Below are positions 32,642 to 40,553 of a stretch of 47,132 nucleotides of DNA, in pieces; positions within the stretch are counted from its first letter, which is position 1; each line of letters starts with the position of its first letter. The translations under genes and the position numbers were made by a program. The notes under the pieces are model-generated. The model did no database searches. It saw only the letters and a program-made list of their open reading frames with translations, and had not been told where the DNA came from. The stretch comes from a virus: positions 1 through 47,132 of IMG/VR virus record IMGVR_UViG_3300025141_000006, one strand, 5' to 3'.

Positions 32642-33346
32642 ATGACAAACACACAAATGACAAAAAAGGAACAGAACGCACTCGTCAAAGCGGGCAACGA
32701 AATGGAGTTCACCTTTGAAGGGGAGGATCAGAGCGATATGGAAATGCCCTACGCCTGCCTGCACCAGGGCAAACTCTCCAAAACCTCGCTCGGCGACCAT
32801 CCCGAAGGCTCCCTGATCTCCAGCCTCACCAAAGAGCAAATCAGAGGTCGCAAATTCATCCCGCTCCACGGCTGGAAGACCTATAAGGTGATGGGCAACA
32901 ACAACACGGTGGAACAGGTCACCAACAACAAGTCCGAACTGCCGTCCGACGCCCTCTCCTGGGTGGACGACCGCCCACCCCGTGCCACAGTCTTCCGCCG
33001 CTTCCTCGTCCTCTTTGAAGGTGAAGATATGCCCTGTATCCTCAGTTTCAGGGGCTACGGAAAATCCGCTTCGGCAGGCAAGACCCTCGCCACCCTCCAG
33101 AAGATGCGCAGCGGCCAGGGCAAAGGCGCAGGGATGTTCACCTACGCCGTCACCGAGTCCACTAACGACAAGGGCGAATGGTTCGATCCGGTCATCAAAC
33201 CGCCCGTCGATCCGACGCCGGAACTGCTCGCCGCAGCGCTGGAATGGTCGCCGCTGGCAAAAGCCGCCGCCAACCAGAAACATGACGCTGACGCAGTGGA
33301 AGAGGTCGAATCGGATCAGGGTAGTAGCGACGAAACGCCGTTCTAA
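32642..33346 (+). CDS. Putative single-stranded DNA-binding protein
   Basis: A 234-residue protein beginning MTNTQMTKKEQNALVKAGNE. The C-terminus is acidic and ends SSDETPF, matching the acidic tip plus terminal Pro-Phe of SSB proteins (DDIPF) that recruits partner proteins. The centre is strand-rich with aromatic and basic residues (FIPLHGWKTYKVM, RATVFRRFLVLFEGEDMPC, ILSFRGYGKSASAG), suitable for an OB fold. It lies just before the helicase and primase genes. The assignment is from tail, composition and context; no classical SSB signature was seen. Start at 32642 follows AAAGAAAGGCAAAA. Confidence 0.6.
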   Translation: MTNTQMTKKEQNALVKAGNEMEFTFEGEDQSDMEMPYACLHQGKLSKTSLGDHPEGSLISSLTKEQIRGRKFIPLHGWKTYKVMGNNNTVEQVTNNKSELPSDALSWVDDRPPRATVFRRFLVLFEGEDMPCILSFRGYGKSASAGKTLATLQKMRSGQGKGAGMFTYAVTESTNDKGEWFDPVIKPPVDPTPELLAAALEWSPLAKAAANQKHDADAVEEVESDQGSSDETPF

Positions 33347-33374
33347 CGAAAGTGACGGGATCACCGGTAGGTTA

Positions 33375-33463
33375 AATGGGAAACCATTGCCAACGCCGTA
33401 GTGCGATGTCGCGGCCACTGGGCGAGAAATCGCTCAGTGTGCCTTTCTCCATCCTTGGGATGG
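33375..33463 (+). ncRNA. Structured intergenic RNA with GNRA-capped hairpins
   Basis: Four clear helices lie in 89 bases: AATGG-GAAA-CCATT (33375-33388), GCCG/CGGC enclosing GCGA-TG-TCGC (33395-33415), CTGGGCGA-GAAA-TCGCTCAG (33418-33437, one wobble), and CCATCC-TTG-GGATGG (33449-33463). Two hairpins have GAAA tetraloops, a hallmark of folded RNA. It sits between the ssDNA-binding-like gene and the tRNA-Cys. It could be a riboswitch, a catalytic RNA remnant or a leader of the 33562 gene. Confidence 0.55.
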
Positions 33464-33464
33464 G

Positions 33465-33538
33465 TAGGCTGGCTTCCGGCAGCAAAATCTGGGGTTGCAA
33501 GCCCCTAAAACGTGTGGGTTCGATGCCCATCAGCCTAT
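33465..33538 (+). tRNA. tRNA-Cys (anticodon GCA)
   Basis: Acceptor stem TAGGCTG (33465-33471) with CAGCCTA (33531-33537), discriminator T at 33538 as in cysteine tRNAs. T arm GTGGG-TTCGATG-CCCAT (33514-33530). Anticodon stem GGGG (33491-33494) with CCCC (33502-33505) and loop TTGCAAG with anticodon GCA at 33497-33499. The D arm is weak (TT/AA). CCA is not encoded. The loop and discriminator fit tRNA-Cys well; the poor D stem leaves some doubt about function. Confidence 0.65.
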
Positions 33539-33561
33539 TAAATTAACAAAAGGAGAATCAG

Positions 33562-34041
33562 ATGAGTGAGTTTGAGATTACACCGGATGTGTTGCGGAGA
33601 GAAAGACCTGTATTGAGTAACAGCAACACGACGCATTCTGAAGATGCCGCCGCATTCCACCGCCTCGCCGACCGGCTGGAGGAGTTGGAGCGAGTGGGTC
33701 CGAAGTTCAAGGCGGGAGATCGGATTATATACAAAGGCGTGATTCAGTCTGTAATCGGCACACATCCCGTCAGGTGTGAAATAGCACCGATATGGGGAAC
33801 TGATATCGCTGAGCATAAGTTTGTCAATGCTGATGATCTCAAATTCGCACCCGCCGAGCCGACGCTGGTGGAGCGGTTACGGAACTGGACATCCTCAATG
33901 GAGGGATTGTTAGACGATGACACTGATGAATTAACAGACAAGGCCGCTGATCGCATCGAGGAGTTGGAACGGCTAATCGAAAGAGATTGCGCGGAAGAGG
34001 TAGAGGAAGACCTTAAAAAAAAGGGGGTTAAACCGTGCTGA
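33562..34041 (+). CDS. Hypothetical protein, 159 aa
   Basis: An acidic protein starting at 33562 behind the recurrent AAAAGGAGAATCAG leader. It contains an SH3-like beta segment (KFKAGDRIIYKGVIQSVIG) in the centre and two coiled-coil-like helices (FHRLADRLEELERVG and ADRIEELERLIERDCAEEVEED). The repeated A-D-R-(I/L)-E-E-L-E-R pattern near both ends suggests internal duplication of a helix. Function unknown. It overlaps the helicase start. Confidence 0.62.
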   Translation: MSEFEITPDVLRRERPVLSNSNTTHSEDAAAFHRLADRLEELERVGPKFKAGDRIIYKGVIQSVIGTHPVRCEIAPIWGTDIAEHKFVNADDLKFAPAEPTLVERLRNWTSSMEGLLDDDTDELTDKAADRIEELERLIERDCAEEVEEDLKKKGVKPC

Positions 34042-35435
34042 CCCCCATGCAACACCAACTTGATGCAGTCAACATCGCCAAGCAACATCCCCGCTACGCC
34101 TTCTTCTGGGACTGCGGGACCGGCAAAACCATCGCCATGCTGATGGTGTGCGAAAAACTGGGCGGCAGAACCTTGGTACTCGCACCCAAGAGTATTTTGA
34201 GGGCCGCATGGGCCGAAGACGCCAAACTCTTCCCCGATCTGAGGGTCACCATCGCATGGTCGACCAAAAAGACCGAACGCCTCAAACTGATCCATGACCC
34301 CGAAGCCGATATAGTGGTGACGAATTATGAAACATTCAAACGAAATTACCGTGAATTTCTGGCTTCAGGGTTCCAGCGACTTATCGTCGATGAGTCCAGT
34401 AAACTCAAATGCCCTGACACCCAGATCACCAAGTCAGTACACCTCTTCTGTGAATGCGAAACCACTAAATCAGTCTATCTGTTATCCGGAACCCCAGCCC
34501 CAAACAACCCTACCGAATACTGGGGTCAACTGAAATGCCTCTATCCCACCCTCGCGCCCTACTACAAATTCTGCTACTCATATTTCAAACCGCTCAAACG
34601 CAAATACGGCGAAAAGACCTTCACCATCGGATGGGATTACCTCGAAAACAAGAAAGACGCCTTCCTTGACGGGTTGAAGAAATGTAGTTGGTCAATGTCC
34701 AAAGAAGAGGCGGTTGACCTCCCTGCCCAGACCGATGAAATACGCGATGTCACCCTGTCAAAGGATGAACGCACCGCCTACGAAACCATGCGCAAGCAAC
34801 TGATCGTCCAATTCAACAACGGGGAACTGGTGGGGGCCACCACCCAATCACGGCTGATCAAACTCCGACAGTTGACCGGCGGTCTGATGTATCATGGCGA
34901 AGATCGCGTCAGCGAAACCGGCTCATCCAAGATCAATGAACTGCTCGCCGTGCTGGCGGAAATCGGCGACAAACAAGTGGTCATCTGGGCAGAATTCACC
35001 GCCGATATCGACCGCATCCACTCAAATCTGTCGCAACTTGGCGACACGGCGATCATCGACGGGCGTACCAAGGATGCTGGTAATATCGTCAGTAGTTTTC
35101 AGGGCGGCTTCTGGAAATATCTTATCTGCCAGCCCCAAGCCGCAGGGCATGGGATCACCCTCACCGCGGCGTCGTATGCGATCTACTACAACACTGGATT
35201 CAGCTATGAAAACCACAAACAATCCCGTGATCGTATTCATCGCAAAGGACAACACGACCCCTGTACCTACTACTATCTGGTCGCAAGTGACACCTGTGAT
35301 TGGCCCATTCTCCAGACCCTCCGCAACAAGCAGTCCGTTAGTGAAAATACAATGGAAATACTCGGCATCAAGCAAGGAAGCGAAAAACAATGCTCAGGGA
35401 CAAACATCGAGACGAACTGCGGGAATCCGGCCTGA
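34035..35435 (+). CDS. SNF2-family (SF2) helicase-like ATPase
   Basis: A 466-residue compact SNF2-type translocase. Motif I is FFWDCGTGKTIAM (K31). Motif Ia is TLVLAPKSILRAAW. Motif II is LIVDESSKLK near residue 118 (DES rather than DEAH/DEAD). Motif III is YLLSGTPAPNN. Motif V/VI is GHGITLTAASYAIYYNTGFS and QSRDRIHRKGQ with arginine fingers. These enzymes remodel or move on duplex DNA and are common in phage replication modules. GTG start at 34035 (preceded by AAGGGGG) overlaps the previous stop; an in-frame ATG at 34047 is an alternative. The end overlaps the primase-helicase by 46 bases. Confidence 0.9.
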   Translation: MLTPMQHQLDAVNIAKQHPRYAFFWDCGTGKTIAMLMVCEKLGGRTLVLAPKSILRAAWAEDAKLFPDLRVTIAWSTKKTERLKLIHDPEADIVVTNYETFKRNYREFLASGFQRLIVDESSKLKCPDTQITKSVHLFCECETTKSVYLLSGTPAPNNPTEYWGQLKCLYPTLAPYYKFCYSYFKPLKRKYGEKTFTIGWDYLENKKDAFLDGLKKCSWSMSKEEAVDLPAQTDEIRDVTLSKDERTAYETMRKQLIVQFNNGELVGATTQSRLIKLRQLTGGLMYHGEDRVSETGSSKINELLAVLAEIGDKQVVIWAEFTADIDRIHSNLSQLGDTAIIDGRTKDAGNIVSSFQGGFWKYLICQPQAAGHGITLTAASYAIYYNTGFSYENHKQSRDRIHRKGQHDPCTYYYLVASDTCDWPILQTLRNKQSVSENTMEILGIKQGSEKQCSGTNIETNCGNPA

Positions 35436-37513
35436 GCGACGAAACGATCGCCGCTTCAGGAATCTACTCCGCCGACAATGAAGAAATAAAGACCATCCTC
35501 GGTTGGCAACCCAAACACATGCAATGGGGCAGTGGATGGGTCATCCCCTTCGATAAGGGGTATAGCCGAATCAAACTCGATAATCCACGCTTTCGCGACG
35601 ATAAGCCGATCAAGTACGAGTCACCGGTCACCCTGAAGGGCGATCGGCTCTCAAAAGCCAGTTGGGGAACCACCAATCGGGCGTTCTTTCCACCGGAGTT
35701 TGATGTTGAAGGTGATACCATGTTTATCACCGAAGGCGAAAAGAAAGCCCTCTCTGCCACCCAACACGGGTTCCCCTGCATCGGCCTCGTCGGAGTCTGG
35801 GGCTGGCAACTCTCTCGCCCCCATGATGATGAAGGCAAGAAGTACGGCTCCCGACACCTGATCCCCGACTTGCGATCGTTTGAATGGGATGGCAATAAGG
35901 TCTATATCTGCTTTGACTCCGACGCCGCCGAGAACTCGCTGGTCCTGATGGCCGAACACCGGCTCGCCGAAATACTCACCCTGAAGGGTGCGACAGTTAA
36001 GGTCATACGCATCCCACCCAACGAGGACAACGGCGACGGCAAAGTCGGACTCGATGACTATCTAGTGAAGCATGGGGCCGAGGCGTTTCAGCGCCTTGTC
36101 GACCGTGCCGTCGATCCCGAACTGCCCCCCAAGAAAGGCCCGATGGATCTCGCCCGTGACTTTATCAACCAGAATTGCCGATCCCAGGACCGAACCCTCA
36201 CCCTCCGGTGGTGGAGCGGGGAATTCTACCTCTGGAAAACCAACAAATACATCCTCATACCAGAGATTGAACTGATCGCCTTATCGCTGAAGTGGCTTGA
36301 CGCTATATACCCCAACGCCAAACCAAGACAAGCCCTCGATCTGGTTAAGTGCCTGCAATCGATCTGTATGCTACGGGATACCGTCATGCCCCCCTGCTGG
36401 ATCGGTAAGGGCAAGAAACCCGCCTTGGTAACCATCCCTGCAATTAATGGTATCGTGCAGATTGAGAGTCTTAGCGGCGCAATGCCCACCATCCAACCTC
36501 ACACCCCACACTGGTTCAGTACCTCCTGCCTGCCCTATGAGTTCGATCTGGAAGCCGAATGCCCCGTATGGGAGAATGAATTCCTTCCCTCAGTGCTGGA
36601 GGAAGACGACATTGAGCTGCTCCAGCGGTACATGGGGCTGCTGCTCACCAAGGAAACCCACTACCAGAAGTTCCTGCTGATCATCGGTCCTCCCCGTGCC
36701 GGTAAAGGCGTCACAGTCAGAGTCATCGGTAGAGTCATGGGCGATGAAAATTGCACCTCACCCACGTTATCCAGCCTGGGAACCGACTTCGGCCTCTGGC
36801 CGCTGATCGGAGCCACCGTAGCGATGCTCCCTGACGCCCACCTAGGACGCAACGCCGACTCGATGCGTATCCTCGAATGCATCAAATCGATCACCGGAGA
36901 GGATAGCCAGAACATCAACCGCAAATTCCTGCCGCCACTCCGCAACGTCAAACTGCCGGTGCGATTCGTCGTAACGGTGAATGAACTGATGCACTTCAGC
37001 GACACCTCTGGATCGCTCTCGGCTCGGCTGATGCCGCTGGTGTTCACCAAGAGCTTCGCTGCCGCCCCAGACCTGACGCTGGAGGGACGTATCAAACCAG
37101 AAACCGCCGGAATCCTGAATTGGGCTATCCACGGGCTGGTGAAACTGAAACAAGCAGGGAAGTTCAATGTGCCGGAAGCATCGGCGCAGATACTTAACGA
37201 CTTTACGGCGTTGAGTTCGCCCACCCTGACGTTTATCAGCGAGTGCTGCGAATTGGAGCATGGGCAGACCGTAGAGAGCAGCACCCTCTACCAAGCCTAT
37301 TGCGGGTGGTGCGCGGAGAATGGGCGACCGTCCACATCGTCCTCGAAATTCGGCAGCAACCTGAAAGCAGCCAACCCGATGATCGATAAGATTCGCCCAC
37401 GCACCGCCGATGGCGGTCGCACCAACGCCTACACCGGCATTCGCCTTACCGCCGATGGCCTCTACCTCATCGATAATGGGCGGAAGAAACTTGGGCTAAA
37501 AGAGGGAGATTAG
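35390..37513 (+). CDS. DNA primase-helicase (Toprim-like plus SF3 helicase)
   Basis: A 707-residue bifunctional replication protein. The N-terminal part has a Toprim-like fold: FITEGEKKALSATQHGFPC (E115, E117), then GLVGVWGW and YICFDSDA (D176, D178). The C-terminal half has an SF3/D5-type helicase: Walker A IIGPPRAGKGVT near residue 432-443, Walker B-like VAMLPDAHLG, and the sensor-type stretch PVRFVVTVNEL. The C-terminal end is a winged-helix-like tail (YQAYCGWCAENGRPSTSS). This single protein can prime and unwind DNA, and no separate primase or DnaB-type helicase is present. AAGGAAGCG precedes its ATG. Confidence 0.9.
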   Translation: MLRDKHRDELRESGLSDETIAASGIYSADNEEIKTILGWQPKHMQWGSGWVIPFDKGYSRIKLDNPRFRDDKPIKYESPVTLKGDRLSKASWGTTNRAFFPPEFDVEGDTMFITEGEKKALSATQHGFPCIGLVGVWGWQLSRPHDDEGKKYGSRHLIPDLRSFEWDGNKVYICFDSDAAENSLVLMAEHRLAEILTLKGATVKVIRIPPNEDNGDGKVGLDDYLVKHGAEAFQRLVDRAVDPELPPKKGPMDLARDFINQNCRSQDRTLTLRWWSGEFYLWKTNKYILIPEIELIALSLKWLDAIYPNAKPRQALDLVKCLQSICMLRDTVMPPCWIGKGKKPALVTIPAINGIVQIESLSGAMPTIQPHTPHWFSTSCLPYEFDLEAECPVWENEFLPSVLEEDDIELLQRYMGLLLTKETHYQKFLLIIGPPRAGKGVTVRVIGRVMGDENCTSPTLSSLGTDFGLWPLIGATVAMLPDAHLGRNADSMRILECIKSITGEDSQNINRKFLPPLRNVKLPVRFVVTVNELMHFSDTSGSLSARLMPLVFTKSFAAAPDLTLEGRIKPETAGILNWAIHGLVKLKQAGKFNVPEASAQILNDFTALSSPTLTFISECCELEHGQTVESSTLYQAYCGWCAENGRPSTSSSKFGSNLKAANPMIDKIRPRTADGGRTNAYTGIRLTADGLYLIDNGRKKLGLKEGD

Positions 37514-37592
37514 GGAAATGTTAGTGGAGTGTTTGGGGAAAGTAAGGGTCTGGGTCATACTGGTCAGGGTGGTCTAGTGATACTATTAGATG

Positions 37593-37661
37593 TTTTTTTT
37601 TTTTGAAATTTATAATAAAAAGAGGTGAAAAGAGGGAAAAAGAGGGAAAAAAACGAAAGGG
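37593..37661. other. T12 run plus purine-rich tract, candidate origin or promoter region
   Basis: Twelve T at 37593-37604 are followed by an AT-rich stretch and a purine run (AGAGG, AGAGGG, AGAGGG interspersed with A runs) up to 37661. A TATAAT lies at 37662-37667 without a clear -35. The tract sits between the primase-helicase and the next gene. Such strand-asymmetric AT/purine segments may melt easily, so a replication origin is possible. This is inference. Confidence 0.4.
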
Positions 37662-37714
37662 TATAATGGTTTGGGTATGTGACCGGGGTGACCAACCCCG
37701 ATAGGAGGCTAAAA

Positions 37715-38215
37715 ATGAAGATTGGTGGTCACACTTGGGACGAGTGGAGCAAAAAGAGAGAAAAGAAGAGGGGGAATGAGGGAAAAATCGCGGAAAAAAG
37801 GGTAAAAAATGCGGAAAAAAGAGAAAAAGCTGAGAATTTGGTTGTCGAGAATACCAAAAAGCGCTATGACCAAAGCGCGACCATGTGTGACCGGAATTCA
37901 GTTTTTTTAGGAAATGCAAAACTTTTAAATGTCGGAAATAACTCACAAGAAGATTTTAAGGAGTGGTACGAGGAGCGAGCCGCCGTCAGAGAGTACGAGG
38001 GAGGCCAGGATCGAGCAGACGCCGAACGCGATGCACTGATCGAAACCCAACAGGAGTTCGCGGAGAGAGGCTATCGGGAGTTGATAGGGGATCGAGACAT
38101 TGAAGCGGAAATGACAGCAGTGAGGAAGATGTGGGAGTGGAGCGGAGAGTGGACCGCAGCATGGCAAGATGAATGGGACAAAATAGATACCAGAAAGGTA
38201 GGTGTGTACCAATGA
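37715..38215 (+). CDS. Charged helical protein, unknown function
   Basis: A 166-residue protein dominated by Lys and Glu in the first 50 residues (WSKKREKKRGNEGKIAEKR), then a helical region with many Glu, Arg and Trp (WEWSGEWTAAWQDEWDKID). The start at 37715 follows ATAGGAGGCTAAAA. A 5-bp hairpin CGGGG/CCCCG (37684-37700) lies just upstream of the ribosome binding site and could modulate translation. The stop overlaps the resolvase start (ATGA). It may be a DNA-associated accessory of replication; no family recognised. Confidence 0.62.
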   Translation: MKIGGHTWDEWSKKREKKRGNEGKIAEKRVKNAEKREKAENLVVENTKKRYDQSATMCDRNSVFLGNAKLLNVGNNSQEDFKEWYEERAAVREYEGGQDRADAERDALIETQQEFAERGYRELIGDRDIEAEMTAVRKMWEWSGEWTAAWQDEWDKIDTRKVGVYQ

Positions 38216-38658
38216 TCTTTATCGGCATCGATCCAGGGAAACGCGGGGCGCTCGCGATGATACGGTCCAGCGACGAATCGAAAGATATCTACGACATCCC
38301 CATGATCGACAAGAAACTCTACGATATCGCCGAATGTGTCGAACTACTGAGGGAGATCAAGGGCGACGAGGTCTGCATCTGTGCCATCGAAAAGCAACAG
38401 TCGATGCCGAAACAGGGTGTAGCGTCCTCGTTCAGCACAGGGCAAGGATATGGCATGTGGCTCGGAATACTGGCGGCACTAGGCATCCCCTACGAAGAAG
38501 TCAGGCCAGCCAAATGGAAGAAGACCCTGAAAATCCCCGCCGACAAAAGCGAAGCACTCGCCAAAACAAAAGCACGATATCCGGACGCAGCGCTGAAACG
38601 GCATGATCATGGCGATGCCCTGATGCTGGCAGTCTACATTATGGAGACGACAGGATGA
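38212..38658 (+). CDS. RuvC-like Holliday-junction resolvase
   Basis: A 148-residue RNase H-like nuclease. It has the RuvC first motif IGIDPGKRGALA (D7), a second motif CAIEKQQSMP (E60), and the terminal motif RHDHGDALMLA (D132, D135), so all acidic catalytic residues are present. Phage RuvC-like enzymes resolve branched DNA before packaging. Translationally coupled to the upstream gene (ATGA at 38212) and overlapping the DnaA-like gene downstream. Confidence 0.85.
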   Translation: MIFIGIDPGKRGALAMIRSSDESKDIYDIPMIDKKLYDIAECVELLREIKGDEVCICAIEKQQSMPKQGVASSFSTGQGYGMWLGILAALGIPYEEVRPAKWKKTLKIPADKSEALAKTKARYPDAALKRHDHGDALMLAVYIMETTG

Positions 38659-38939
38659 GTGAAACCAACAGGAGAAACCAGATGAAACAATTGGAACCAA
38701 GCGAAATCGATAAAGCATGGGAACTGGGCGACTTGGCACTGGCTGGGACCGGCGTCACATGGGAGCAGATAGTGGGCCAGCGGAAACCCAAAGAAATAGC
38801 GGCGGCACGGGCCAAAGTCGCATGGACGATCAGGGAAACCCTGCAATGGTCGTACCCTATGATCGGGCAACTGATGAACAAACATCACACCACCATTCTA
38901 CTGGCGGTGAGGCGGTATGAGAGCGAGGTGATGCAATGA
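38655..38939 (+). CDS. DnaA domain IV-like DNA-binding protein
   Basis: A 94-residue protein whose second half matches the DNA-binding domain of bacterial DnaA: ARAKVAWTIRETLQWSYPMIGQLM then KHHTTILLAVRRYE, in which H78-T79-T80 corresponds to the DHTT signature that reads the DnaA box. No AAA+ or oligomerisation domain is attached. The ATG at 38655 is coupled to the resolvase stop. The in-frame ATG at 38682 has the better ribosome binding site (CAGGAGAAACCAG) and may be the true start, giving 85 residues. It could compete with host DnaA, mark a phage origin or regulate transcription. Confidence 0.8.
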   Translation: MSETNRRNQMKQLEPSEIDKAWELGDLALAGTGVTWEQIVGQRKPKEIAAARAKVAWTIRETLQWSYPMIGQLMNKHHTTILLAVRRYESEVMQ

Positions 38940-39388
38940 CTAAAACCATAACCCTTCCCGACGAGGCAACCATACGCGGCATCATCGATGGTTCAGTGAC
39001 GGTGATTGTGCTGCCGGTTGAGCCGCAGCCACCGAGTGGCACTGAGGCCATGCGTGACATCCCCGAAACCGATAGATGGTGGTCGGCAATTAAGATCGAC
39101 AACGAAATAGGCGTAGGTTATGTCCCAATCCAAATGGCTATGAGTGAAAAGCAGCACCAGTGGCATTCACCCTTCGGCCAGCCCGGCGATGTGGTGGAGC
39201 TTGAATGGAAGCATGGCGAAACCACGATCCGTTGCCGCCGCCGCACCAAGGCCGTCCGGTGCTGTCAGGCGAGCGAGGTAACGGAATGGGAGTTTCTTAA
39301 CTCAAACGACGAATGGGTTGGGAAACCAGACGAGATGTGGGTCTGGGTCGCAGAAGTTGAACGATTAGAGGGCGACGATGGCGAGTGA
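38936..39388 (+). CDS. ASCH-like domain protein, copy 1
   Basis: A 150-residue protein with the pattern of a family common in phages: an N-terminal ATIRGIIDGSVTVIVLPVEPQP resembling the R-x-I-L-D-G-x-K-T...P-Q-P segment of ASCH-fold proteins, then SPFGQPGDVVELEW (typical C-P-Y/F-G-x-P-G-D), and a C-terminal WVWVAEVERL strand. ASCH folds bind RNA or nucleotides. It is a tandem paralog of the gene at 39481. ATGA overlap with the previous gene. Molecular role unknown. Confidence 0.65.
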   Translation: MTKTITLPDEATIRGIIDGSVTVIVLPVEPQPPSGTEAMRDIPETDRWWSAIKIDNEIGVGYVPIQMAMSEKQHQWHSPFGQPGDVVELEWKHGETTIRCRRRTKAVRCCQASEVTEWEFLNSNDEWVGKPDEMWVWVAEVERLEGDDGE

Positions 39389-39491
39389 CCTAAGATTCTT
39401 AATCATACTCTGTTACACACTGTGGGGAGCGGTGTGTTCTGTATTATTTCTAGGCGTATGCTGGTTAGCGAAGGTGATTTATGCCAACTAA
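39378..39491 (+). CDS. Small single-helix membrane protein, 37 aa
   Basis: A very short gene filling the gap between the two ASCH-like paralogs, overlapping each by 11 bases. The product is one hydrophobic helix with cysteines (FLIILCYTLWGAVCSVLFLG then VCWLAKVIYAN). The start is in the recurring GGCGACGATGGCGA junction. It is supported by the exact fit and coupling, but its function is unknown. Confidence 0.6.
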   Translation: MASDLRFLIILCYTLWGAVCSVLFLGVCWLAKVIYAN

Positions 39492-40020
39492 AACTCTGAC
39501 CCTCTCAAACGAGGCAACCATTCGCGGCATCCTCGACGGTAGTGTGACGGTGCTGGTGCTGCCGGTGGAACCGCAGCCGCCGGAAGGTTTCAATACAGTC
39601 CAACCACAAACATCTGACGCTGTGTTCGCTATTTATGAAGGAGTGCCGGGTGCTTCAAAAGCCGTTTATCCTGTATCCCCTTTCGGCCAGCCGGGCGATG
39701 TGGTGCGAATTGAATCTAACGGCAAGGTATCGCAGCGTAAAAAGCTATTGTTCACCCTCGCCGTGTATGGCCGCACCAAGTCGGTGCGGTGCTGCCGGGT
39801 GGGTGATGTGACGGAGGATGAAGCCTTAAAGACAGGTGTTAGGTGGCATGAATGCTATATTCCGACGGAGGGATTCCGAGGTAGGCCGACTTGCTTTCTT
39901 CAATCTAATTGGAACGCCACCCACGGCGACACGCCGGGCATGGAATACGAGGCGAACCCGTGGGTCTGGGTAGCGGAAATTGAACGATTGGAGGTGGACG
40001 ATGAAACAGTTTCAAATTAA
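39481..40020 (+). CDS. ASCH-like domain protein, copy 2
   Basis: A 179-residue paralog of the gene at 38936. The two share the N-terminal T-x-T-L-x-x-E-A-T-I-R-G-I-(I/L)-D-G-S-V-T-V-x-V-L-P-V-E-P-Q-P pattern, the SPFGQPGDVV core, the cysteine pair in V-R-C-C, and the C-terminal WVWVAEIERLE. The centre is longer here (an insertion with WHECYIPTEGFRGRP). Divergence between the copies suggests an old duplication. AAGGTGATTT precedes its ATG. Confidence 0.65.
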   Translation: MPTKTLTLSNEATIRGILDGSVTVLVLPVEPQPPEGFNTVQPQTSDAVFAIYEGVPGASKAVYPVSPFGQPGDVVRIESNGKVSQRKKLLFTLAVYGRTKSVRCCRVGDVTEDEALKTGVRWHECYIPTEGFRGRPTCFLQSNWNATHGDTPGMEYEANPWVWVAEIERLEVDDETVSN

Positions 40021-40231
40021 CGAAGACGATTTGACTGAACTAGAACGACTGTTGCCGGAAGTTTTCGACCGCATGATAGATAGAATGGATAACGCTATGT
40101 GTGTAAAGCACCGGCAACTGCAACAGATATTGTCCAATGTACGGTGGAACTATGGCCCACCGAAGAATGTAGAGAAAATAGACGGCGACAACAGTGGCGA
40201 GGAATGGAAGGGGGCCGACGATGGCGAATGA
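40001..40231 (+). CDS. Hypothetical helical protein, 76 aa
   Basis: Starts at 40001 behind GGAGGTGGACG and overlaps the previous gene by 20 bases. The product is a charged helix (EDDLTELERLLPEVFDRMID), then a Trp/Pro segment and an acidic Asp/Gly-rich end (GDNSGEEWKGADDGE). Its end lies in the recurring GCCGACGATGGCGA junction. Function unknown. Confidence 0.58.
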   Translation: MKQFQINEDDLTELERLLPEVFDRMIDRMDNAMCVKHRQLQQILSNVRWNYGPPKNVEKIDGDNSGEEWKGADDGE

Positions 40232-40553
40232 TCCGGCAATACAAGCGGCGAAAGAATGGTACGAAAGTTCCGAACGGGCAATCCTTGAAATGGAAGGATT
40301 ACAGGACACTAAGCAGCACCGTGAATGGTTAGATGGGTTAGAAACCAAAATGGCCGACATCATCCGCACTGCCTACGCCGAACGGGATACGGTGGCGGGG
40401 GAGATGGCGAAGATTCTTTATTGTTACAAATTGAACTTCCCATGCAGGGTAATCGGGCCGGGAGGGCGATATTGTGAGTGTAGGGAGTGCAAAGCCTACA
40501 CCGACTATCGGCGAGTGTACGAAAGCGAGGAAAACAATGACGCAGAAAAATGA
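40221..40553 (+). CDS. Hypothetical protein with cysteine cluster, 110 aa
   Basis: Starts at 40221 in the junction motif with GGAAGGGGGCC upstream. The first 70 residues are helical and acidic. A cysteine cluster near the end (YCECRECKAYTD, with an earlier C in YCYKLNFPC) could bind zinc. Overlaps neighbours on both sides. No family recognised. Confidence 0.58.
   Translation: MANDPAIQAAKEWYESSERAILEMEGLQDTKQHREWLDGLETKMADIIRTAYAERDTVAGEMAKILYCYKLNFPCRVIGPGGRYCECRECKAYTDYRRVYESEENNDAEK

Noticed and set aside
32546-33418. A 290-residue minus-strand open frame opposite the ssDNA-binding-like gene
   Set aside because: Low-complexity antisense of a high-GC coding frame. The + strand product has the acidic SSB-like tail and good packing with its neighbours.
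33347-33465. Cobalamin riboswitch
   Set aside because: Only short stretches (AATGGGAA and GCCACTG) resemble the core, the other consensus blocks do not match, and the downstream gene has no cobalamin link. Kept as a hypothesis in the structured RNA finding.
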